Made by a program: the position numbers and the translations under genes
The notes under the pieces: model-generated
Database searches by the model: none
Told to the model about the DNA's origin: nothing
The model's input: the letters and a program-made list of their open reading frames with translations, nothing else
NCBI GenBank assembly: GCA_943913835.1
Contig: CALTZU010000057.1
Span: 1 to 18,556, forward strand
DNA: 18,556 nt
Source of the DNA: an uncultured Rheinheimera sp.
GTDB taxonomy: Bacteria; Pseudomonadota; Gammaproteobacteria; Enterobacterales; Alteromonadaceae
Direction of reading: 5' to 3'
Shown: positions 1-5,638 of the stretch, piece after piece
Layout of the letters: each line of letters starts with the position of its first letter
Numbering within the stretch: the first letter of the stretch is position 1

Positions 1-127
1 CGGCGGGTCCCGCAGGGACGAACCCCAGGATGGGGTGAGCAATGTAGTTCACCGCCAGAGTCGAGGCGTACTCCGCAAGCGGCCGGACAAGACGGCCCGC
101 TGTCACCTCACCGCCCCCAAACTTAGA
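1..127. repeat. GC-rich cluster of short inverted repeats
   Basis: This block is about 68% G+C over its first 120 bases, clearly above the AT-rich DNA that follows. It contains consecutive hairpins: GTCCC/GGGAC (7-11 with 15-19), ACCCC/GGGGT (22-26 with 32-36), GGTGAGC/GTTCACC (34-40 with 47-53, one G-T pair) and GGCCG/CGGCC (81-85 with 93-97). The second and third share bases 34-36, so they are mutually exclusive. TCACCGCC occurs at 49-56 and again, with only its preceding base changed, at 108-115. Frame +1 is open to a TAG at 124-126 and one minus frame is open throughout, so the end of a coding gene cannot be excluded. A REP-like or MITE-like intergenic repeat, or the edge of a structured RNA, fits better. 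The element is probably cut by the window edge. Confidence 0.45.
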
Positions 128-257
128 ACCATTTCGCTTGCATGACGAACAAACCTACTCAAATCACCACCAACACGAACCTATACAGGCGATTGCACCC
201 TGCTTCGATTCATGCAAAAGTATTTCAGTTCAAAGAAATAAAGACTTAAGGCCAATC

Positions 258-536
258 ATGCCAAACTCACTACGCACTTACAGTAACAATGTATTTATAG
301 CTTTAAGCCGATTACTAAACGCCATACTAGGAGGGAATCCCAGCTTGACGCTCAGTGCAAGGGCGGGTTTGAATTACAGAAAAGGATTATGGGTGCAACA
401 AAGGCGGTTAATCAATGCATTATTCTGGTTACAACAAGACCACTGTGAATTTGCAATAAGGTTGGATACAGATAGAAATCAACAAGCGCTAAAAGATGTG
501 AAGGGTTCTATCAGGGATAAAACAGAGCCTTTGTGA
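258..536 (+). CDS. Small phage-like protein of unknown function
   Basis: This is a 92-aa ORF starting at the ATG at 258, chosen because AAGG sits six bases upstream. An in-frame TTG at 138 would add 40 residues of unpromising, low-complexity sequence. The core reads like small orphan proteins of tailed-phage genomes: a hydrophobic stretch FIALSRLLNAILGG, then NPSLTLSARAG, then a basic segment, and a second hydrophobic segment ending in QDHCEFAI. That resemblance is from memory of wording (an 'LLN.LLGG.P..T.SAR...DHC' pattern) and has not been checked by a search. No catalytic motif is visible. No other phage genes surround it, so it may be a prophage remnant or domesticated. Its stop codon lies inside the left arm of the hairpin at 526-559. 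Function is not known. Confidence 0.55.
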   Translation: MPNSLRTYSNNVFIALSRLLNAILGGNPSLTLSARAGLNYRKGLWVQQRRLINALFWLQQDHCEFAIRLDTDRNQQALKDVKGSIRDKTEPL

Positions 537-559
537 TGACATCTGGTATCACAAAGGCT
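526..559. terminator. Bidirectional hairpin terminator
   Basis: A perfect 12-bp stem, AGCCTTTGTGAT (526-537) with ATCACAAAGGCT (548-559), encloses a 10-base loop. On the minus strand it is followed by CTGTTTTA, a short T-rich tail, and it sits just past the stop of the lipoprotein gene. On the plus strand it overlaps the stop codon of the phage-like ORF. It probably ends both convergent transcripts, more convincingly the minus one. Confidence 0.75.
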
Positions 560-569
560 TCAGGATAAA

Positions 570-1676
570 TTAGTTAAGAGCAGGCTTCATTTCCACAACC
601 ACTTCATTGTTATGAAATAATTGTAGCTTGTCGCCATTTAACTCAATACGGTCTGCCATTTGCAAGTGCTGGGTAAAGTTTGACTCATAGTAGTTACTCT
701 GAGCGCAATACTTCTTGGTACTGACCAATGGCTCAACTTTTAATAAGTTAGAACTTTGACTGTAGCTGGCATTAAATACGTTACAGCCAGAGAAGCCGTA
801 CAACTTAGCATTATCATTAAACAGCATACGTAAGTTGTACTGCTGAGGAACCTGAATAAACTTTACTCGTTCAACCCGCCAGACAATACCTTGTACCTTT
901 GCAACACTTAATGTATCCGGACAGGTTGCGCCAGGCCAAAACTGTTCAAACTTTTCAACAAACAGCATCTTGTCTTCTTTTGGACTTTGGCGGGCAATCA
1001 TAGTGGCTATAACCGGCTTGCCAGTCAGATTTTTGTCAGTCTGATAACTACGCAACATCGGAATATGATGTTGTGTCATTGCGATAGTTGATTTTTCACC
1101 GTTATTGCAAGAGGTAAAAAAGGCTTGATTATCAATAACCTGATACATTCCTAGCATCTGCATGCTAGTGTCTAGCTTTAAGAAATTGTTTGAACGTATT
1201 AGCTCGTAGTTATCTTTTGATACTACAGGTTTACCTGCTTCATCCAGCAACACTACTTTGTTGTTACTGACAAACTGGAAAGAAGGGATCTTAGTTTGCT
1301 GAGACATCAGGTGAATAACCCGTCCCTCTAACAACCAGGTGCCTTTCACCAGATTCACTTCATGCTGGTCGATAAACTCCTGACGAGCTTCAAACTTGCC
1401 ATCTTGGAACAGGTTGACATGGTACTTTACACCTGGACAGCCTTCACAGGGCAAAGTACCAGTAAAGCTCATGTCCCGGTCGATAAAAATATGACCAAAG
1501 TCAGTCGCCTGCGCCTGAGCAATGTTGTCATTTAATACTTCGTTTTCAACTAATTCAGGCTCAGTCACCGCTACAGGTGCACTGACTTCATCTACTGGGG
1601 CTGGTGGTTGCTCTGGCAACTGGCTGCAGCCAGCCAAAGCAACAATTAGAGCACTAACTATAAAACTTTGCTTCAT
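570..1676 (-). CDS. Outer-membrane lipoprotein, NlpE-like plus META domain
   Basis: A 368-aa lipoprotein. The start chosen is the ATG at 1676, because it opens a typical lipoprotein signal: a short basic start, a hydrophobic core and lipobox LAGC with the lipidated Cys at residue 17. Ser follows at +2, which favours the outer membrane. A Pro-rich linker leads to an NlpE-like domain (about 60-160) carrying the family CxxC motif LPCEGC (Cys77, Cys80). A middle section (about 165-255) contains TSC (Cys190) and WPGATC (Cys252), plausibly disulfide-bonded. A C-terminal META/HslJ-like domain (about 262-365) contains GFSGCNVFNASY. This three-part order is a known architecture in proteobacterial lipoproteins. 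NlpE relatives sense envelope or adhesion stress through Cpx, but no Cpx genes are nearby, so a signalling role is inference. A TATAAT lies about 30 bases upstream. Confidence 0.85.
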   Translation of the reverse strand: MKQSFIVSALIVALAGCSQLPEQPPAPVDEVSAPVAVTEPELVENEVLNDNIAQAQATDFGHIFIDRDMSFTGTLPCEGCPGVKYHVNLFQDGKFEARQEFIDQHEVNLVKGTWLLEGRVIHLMSQQTKIPSFQFVSNNKVVLLDEAGKPVVSKDNYELIRSNNFLKLDTSMQMLGMYQVIDNQAFFTSCNNGEKSTIAMTQHHIPMLRSYQTDKNLTGKPVIATMIARQSPKEDKMLFVEKFEQFWPGATCPDTLSVAKVQGIVWRVERVKFIQVPQQYNLRMLFNDNAKLYGFSGCNVFNASYSQSSNLLKVEPLVSTKKYCAQSNYYESNFTQHLQMADRIELNGDKLQLFHNNEVVVEMKPALN

Positions 1677-1706
1677 ATCTATCTGGATCCGGAGAAAATT
1701 GGCGCC

Positions 1707-1712
1707 ATTATA
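1707..1712 (-). promoter_or_regulatory. -10 box upstream of the META lipoprotein
   Basis: A perfect TATAAT on the minus strand lies 30 bases upstream of the lipoprotein ATG, which would give a leader of roughly 20-25 bases. No good -35 hexamer is seen at 16-18 bp spacing (the best is TTCGAC), so this promoter may be weak or need an activator. Confidence 0.45.
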
Positions 1713-1757
1713 AAGCAACTGAGCAGACAGTCGAATGGAATTACCGATTAAAAATTG

Positions 1758-2651
1758 TCATATTTTATTCTCAGCAAGTTGTTGCAGGAAGTTGAACACC
1801 GCAAATGCACTTTGTTGTGGATTCTCTTGCATAAAACAATGTCCGCCTGTGACCTGATGCACCTGTACAGAAGGATTTAACTTGCGCCATTTTTCCGCCG
1901 ATTTGCTGACAAAAGGATAAGTCGTGTTGCCGTAGATCAGAAAAACAGGTTTACACTTTTGTTTAAGTTGTTTCCAAAGCTGTTTTGGATAAGATGCAAA
2001 GATCTCAGCTTCACGCTCTGCTTTGCATTTTAGTGTCAGACCTTGAGTTGTATGATGTAGCGCATGATCAATATAGCTTGCCAGCGCTTCATCCTGCCAG
2101 TTTTTAAACATCCCTCTGTGTTGCAAATAGCTGTAGGCAGAATCTCTGTCAGGCCAATGCTGACGGCGATTTAAGGCTTTTTTGGCCATTGGATTTTTTT
2201 TATATAGTCCCAGCAGGTCCAATGCCCGCATCATAGTCAACATACCTGGTGTAAACAACACAGGATCAAGTAACACCACCGCATGAAAAGGACTGCTGGC
2301 TTTACTGTTGATCAGTGCGGTTAACACGCCGCCAAAACTGTGACCCACACCATAGCAAGGTACTGACGCAAACAAGTGTTTATGAGCAAGCCAGGCTTCA
2401 AGCGCCAAATCAGCACTTTGGTTCCAGCCAACAAAAGCCCCGCCATGATCGCTGTCTCCATGGCCTTGAGCATCGGATAAAAATAGGTCAAAGAAAGGGA
2501 CTAACCCAGTTAAAAAGGGCTGGTACATTCTGCTGCAGTAGCCATTGCCATGCAGAATATGGAGTACGGCTTTACCTGTTGGTGGAGTATAAAAGCCGCG
2601 TAATGTAAAACCTTGTCTTGTGGAGTAATTCCAGGGTATTAAGTCCATCAT
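1758..2651 (-). CDS. Alpha/beta-fold hydrolase (lysophospholipase-like)
   Basis: A 297-aa serine hydrolase with the canonical fold order. It has an oxyanion-hole HGNGYC (about 34-39), the SDAQGHGDSD strand-turn typical of monoglyceride-lipase/lysophospholipase relatives (59-68), a nucleophile elbow GHSFGG with Ser105, and a C-terminal GGHCFMQE with His271. The usual acid after strand beta-7 is absent: the sequence there reads GNTTYPFVSKS. Asp129 in LLDPVLF, after the strand following the nucleophile, could serve instead, as in haloalkane-dehalogenase-type hydrolases. No signal peptide is visible, so it is probably cytoplasmic. Two ATGs are adjacent at the start (2651 and 2648), with AAAGAG just upstream. 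The substrate is not known; a lipid ester or other small ester is a family-level guess. Confidence 0.8.
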   Translation of the reverse strand: MMDLIPWNYSTRQGFTLRGFYTPPTGKAVLHILHGNGYCSRMYQPFLTGLVPFFDLFLSDAQGHGDSDHGGAFVGWNQSADLALEAWLAHKHLFASVPCYGVGHSFGGVLTALINSKASSPFHAVVLLDPVLFTPGMLTMMRALDLLGLYKKNPMAKKALNRRQHWPDRDSAYSYLQHRGMFKNWQDEALASYIDHALHHTTQGLTLKCKAEREAEIFASYPKQLWKQLKQKCKPVFLIYGNTTYPFVSKSAEKWRKLNPSVQVHQVTGGHCFMQENPQQSAFAVFNFLQQLAENKI

Positions 2652-2710
2652 TGCTCTTTTCTAACCAAACCTGTCAGCACTTTGCCATGGTCATACCAGA
2701 TGTGCAAATA

Positions 2711-2738
2711 CAAAAGCCCGGCTTATACCGGGCTTTTG
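2711..2738 (-). terminator. Rho-independent terminator after the TonB receptor
   Basis: An 11-bp perfect stem, CAAAAGCCCGG (2711-2721) with CCGGGCTTTTG (2728-2738), has a 6-base loop. On the minus strand it ends in TTTTGTATTTG, a good U-rich tail, 17 bases past the receptor stop codon. It also separates that gene from the hydrolase downstream. Confidence 0.85.
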
Positions 2739-2754
2739 AGTTTATGAAGGTCTA

Positions 2755-5346
2755 TCAGAAGTTATAGTTTAAACGTACGTAGTAGAAACCGCCGTTGATG
2801 CCCATAACTGCAGTAGTTGGATACTTAGAACCTGCCACGCCTTGCCATTCATGTTCATCAGGGTAGGCATCAAACAAGTTTTGCGCACCTACGCTAATTT
2901 CATAGCTGTCATTCACTGTGTAGCTCAGTTCCACGTCTGTCGTAATTGCAGAACCTACTTCGATTGGTAAACCACCGCCAGCAGCTGTTAACACACCGCT
3001 ATCTAAATGGTCTTCATAGAATGAGCCAAAATGGTTAACACGGACATAACCTTTCCAGTCACCGTAATTTTGATTCACAGTAAAGCTGCCACGTACTCTA
3101 GGTAAACCACGCTCCAATTGCTCAACTTTAGCTTCGCTGATATTGCTTGAGTAGCTATCAACTGTGGTGTCGGTCCAGTTGTACGCAAAGGCTAAACCTG
3201 TGCGGCCATTCCATAAATCAAAACTATAGTTTGCAACTAAATCCAGACCTTGAGTTGTGGTATCGAAGTCGTTAGTAAAATATTTAACGCCCGTGAAACT
3301 GCTGGCATCTTTAACACCTAAAGCTAACAGAGCTTCGATATCTGCAGGAGTTAAATCCAGAGAAGACGTTTGACTGATACGATCTTCTACTTTGATATGG
3401 AAGTAATCCAAAGTCACATACCAATCATTTACCTCAACTACAGTACCTACAGAGAAGTTTTTCGACTCTTCCGGAGTTAATGGTTTACCACCTTTTTGTA
3501 TTGAGATAGGGTGGGTTGGTGGTAAGGTTGCAGTGTCAACTAAACCTGCAGGGCTAAAAGATGTCGTCACGTTACGTACGTTACTTTGCCCTACTGTTGG
3601 AGCACGGAAACCGGTGCTTGCAGCAGCGCGGAACGCTATTTCATCTGTAGCCTGATAACGTGCCGTTATTTTGCCATTGGTTGTGTCACCAAAGTCTTCA
3701 AAGTCTTCGAAGCGTAATGCAAAATCCATACGGAAGTGATCGCTGAATTCTGCACCTAACTCGGTATAAGCCGCATAGCTATAACGATTAAATGAACCCG
3801 CATCTTCTGGTTTAAATCCGGGGAAGCCGTTTGAACCTATACCAAAACCTTGTGAAGCCAATGGACCTACTTCAAATGAAGCGGCGTCACCTGCATAAAT
3901 TTCGAAAGTTTCATCGCGATATTCCACACCACCGGCCACGTTCAAAGGATATGGCAGGGCGTCAACCTCGAATGGTTTGTTAAAATCTAAGTTAGCTGCT
4001 TTTTCCAACTGAACATATTTACCAGGGCTAAAAGCTCTCGGAGTATCAGGGCCTAAAGAAGCATTCAGGGTGTTTTTAATATAAAACTCTACTTCGCTGC
4101 GACCAACAGACATACTGGCGTCAAAAGCCCAGCCGGAGTCCAGCTCGCCTTTTACGCCAGAAGCGATAGCTGTATCGGTAATAACACCACCAAACTTAGG
4201 TGTAAAACCACCAGGTAACATACCGTAGTAAGTGAAACAATGTGCTGGCAGAGCATCAACATCGCTCTGGATAGCTCCATGGTTGCGGATTGAACCATCA
4301 GGGTTTTGAGCTGCAACGCTAGGACATGCGCCTAAGCTTTCATCCAGATTGCCGATCAGCAGACTTTCGCCACCGTCATTGGAGTAGACACCACTACGAG
4401 TGGTAGGGTGACGGAAGTAAAAGCCACCTTCTACATCACGCTCTGCCCAGTTGGTGAATAAGTAAAATTCGCGGTTTTTCGCTACTTCCAGGCCGATATT
4501 GGCAAATAATTTTGCGTCGCGTTTGAACTCAGGTGAACCCCAAACCTGGGCTGGATCCGCGATGAAAGTGTTACCTGCTGCCGCAGAAGCTGCCGCATCG
4601 TCACGTTGTACCGAGCGGCTGGTTGGATCGGCTTGCTTAAATTCACCGCTAATATTGGCAAAACCATTATCAGTGAAAGGAAGGCCTATGTTGCCTGAGA
4701 TTTGACGCAGATCGCCATCTCCCTCATAAAACTGACCACTTTTCACTTCAAATGACCCACCTTCAGCGGCATCTTTTAAGCGAAAGTTAATTACACCTGC
4801 TATCGCATCTGAACCGTATTGTGCCGCTGCACCATCCCGTAATATTTCGACTTGTTTTAGTGCAATAGAGGGGATGACAGAGATATCCGGGCCTTGCGAG
4901 CCGTCTGAAATGCCGCTACCCAAGAAGGTGATTACTGCTGCGCGGTGACGTCTTTTTCCGTTGACTAACACCAATGTGCTATCTGGTGGCAGGCCACGTA
5001 AGTTCGCCGGGCGGATTAAGGTTGAAGCATCATTAATGGGCTGGGCACTAACGTTAAACGAGGGAACGGCTGCGGTCATTAAGCTGACCATATCGCTGGT
5101 GCCAGTTTTAGAAAATTCTTCACCACCTATCACGTCAACCGGAACTGCTGAATCACCTACTGAGCGCGGCGCACCACGAGCACCTATAACAACAATTTTT
5201 TCAACTGCTGCATCTTCAGCCTTTTTTTCTGCTGAGGCATCAGGGCTTTCCTGGGCTAATAAAGATGTACTGAATAATAAGCTGCCACATAAAGCTATTT
5301 TTATGGCGGCAGCAACAGGATGGTAGTGGTTTAGTTCATTCTTCAT
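2755..5346 (-). CDS. TonB-dependent outer-membrane receptor
   Basis: An 863-aa TonB-dependent receptor. The start at 5346 is preferred over the in-frame ATG at 5385, because AGAAGG lies eight bases upstream of 5346 and a clean signal peptide follows (about residues 1-31, core AAIKIALCGSLLFSTSLLA). After an acidic/Ala linker comes a TonB-box-like VEKIVVIG (48-55). The plug domain follows (roughly 60-175), with LRGLPPDSTLVLVNGKRRH and the hallmark VEILRDGAAAQYGSDAIAGVINF region. A long beta-barrel ends in an aromatic Phe (YVRLNYNF), as expected for Bam-dependent insertion. It should import a scarce nutrient across the outer membrane using TonB energy. The ligand is not readable from sequence. 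Divergence from a secreted dipeptidyl peptidase suggests peptides rather than iron, but this is contextual inference. Confidence 0.93.
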   Translation of the reverse strand: MKNELNHYHPVAAAIKIALCGSLLFSTSLLAQESPDASAEKKAEDAAVEKIVVIGARGAPRSVGDSAVPVDVIGGEEFSKTGTSDMVSLMTAAVPSFNVSAQPINDASTLIRPANLRGLPPDSTLVLVNGKRRHRAAVITFLGSGISDGSQGPDISVIPSIALKQVEILRDGAAAQYGSDAIAGVINFRLKDAAEGGSFEVKSGQFYEGDGDLRQISGNIGLPFTDNGFANISGEFKQADPTSRSVQRDDAAASAAAGNTFIADPAQVWGSPEFKRDAKLFANIGLEVAKNREFYLFTNWAERDVEGGFYFRHPTTRSGVYSNDGGESLLIGNLDESLGACPSVAAQNPDGSIRNHGAIQSDVDALPAHCFTYYGMLPGGFTPKFGGVITDTAIASGVKGELDSGWAFDASMSVGRSEVEFYIKNTLNASLGPDTPRAFSPGKYVQLEKAANLDFNKPFEVDALPYPLNVAGGVEYRDETFEIYAGDAASFEVGPLASQGFGIGSNGFPGFKPEDAGSFNRYSYAAYTELGAEFSDHFRMDFALRFEDFEDFGDTTNGKITARYQATDEIAFRAAASTGFRAPTVGQSNVRNVTTSFSPAGLVDTATLPPTHPISIQKGGKPLTPEESKNFSVGTVVEVNDWYVTLDYFHIKVEDRISQTSSLDLTPADIEALLALGVKDASSFTGVKYFTNDFDTTTQGLDLVANYSFDLWNGRTGLAFAYNWTDTTVDSYSSNISEAKVEQLERGLPRVRGSFTVNQNYGDWKGYVRVNHFGSFYEDHLDSGVLTAAGGGLPIEVGSAITTDVELSYTVNDSYEISVGAQNLFDAYPDEHEWQGVAGSKYPTTAVMGINGGFYYVRLNYNF

Positions 5347-5408
5347 GGATGTTGCCTTCTCATCTGGATTTTTGTTTTGGCCCATTTTTATCTACGGGCT
5401 CTGTAATG

Positions 5409-5437
5409 ACCATATTTGAAAAGTTCAGATTTGTCTA
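5409..5437 (-). promoter_or_regulatory. Candidate sigma-70 promoter for the TonB receptor
   Basis: On the minus strand, TAGACA (5432-5437) and TATGGT (5409-5414) are separated by exactly 17 bp, matching 9 of 12 consensus positions. Transcription would begin near 5402, about 55 bases before the ATG at 5346. A weak sigma-54-type core (GG-N10-GC in TGGTCATTACAGAGCC, 5397-5412) overlaps it, so the promoter class is uncertain. Confidence 0.4.
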
Positions 5438-5481
5438 TCGTGATTTTTTGTTGTCTGGTCGCTCATTTTTGGTGAATCATC

Positions 5482-5496
5482 GCACCATTCTGGTGC
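5482..5496. promoter_or_regulatory. NtrC-like binding dyad
   Basis: GCACCA-TTC-TGGTGC is a perfect 6+3+6 dyad. Its half-sites and spacing are identical to the enteric glnA NtrC enhancer sites as I remember them (GCACCA-N3-TGGTGC). It lies between the divergent TonB receptor and dipeptidyl peptidase genes, about 80-110 bp upstream of the candidate receptor promoters. That is a normal enhancer distance. A partial inverted copy (TTGGTG at 5470-5475) precedes it. Binding is inferred, not shown. Confidence 0.4.
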
Positions 5497-5565
5497 TTGG
5501 CGTGGTTTGGGACTGATTTTTTACAGAATTATGACTAAAAAATTGAACGAAAATAACTGAAAAAT

Positions 5566-5577
5566 GTCGGATCCGAC
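5566..5577. promoter_or_regulatory. 12-bp perfect palindrome, possible operator
   Basis: GTCGGATCCGAC is fully self-complementary and lies 62 bases upstream of the dipeptidyl peptidase GTG start. TTGACT follows shortly after (5585-5590), but no convincing -10 sits at the right distance. It could be an operator for the peptidase gene, or chance. Confidence 0.25.
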
Positions 5578-5638
5578 TTGCTGTTTGACTCAAAGTCGAT
5601 TCAGATAGCAGGGTTTATTTAATCAAGGATTTCTTGTA

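Noticed and set aside
2..10. GGCGGGTCC shared with the hairpin at 7863-7871 as a dispersed repeat
   Set aside because: Only nine bases match and the flanks differ, so chance in GC-rich palindromes is enough.
138..257. TTG start extending the phage-like ORF by 40 residues
   Set aside because: The extension is compositionally odd and lacks a Shine-Dalgarno, while the ATG at 258 has AAGG at good spacing.
4961..5326. 121-aa plus-strand ORF
   Set aside because: Antisense to the signal peptide and plug region of the TonB receptor, whose motifs are unmistakable.
5347..5385. Upstream in-frame ATG at 5385 for the TonB receptor
   Set aside because: It would place 13 polar residues before a clean signal peptide, and its upstream sequence is poorer than the AGAAGG before 5346.
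5569..5582. Sigma-54 promoter (GG followed by TTGCT) for the peptidase gene
   Set aside because: The distance between GG and GC is nine bases, one short of the strict ten, and the -24 element is otherwise poor.
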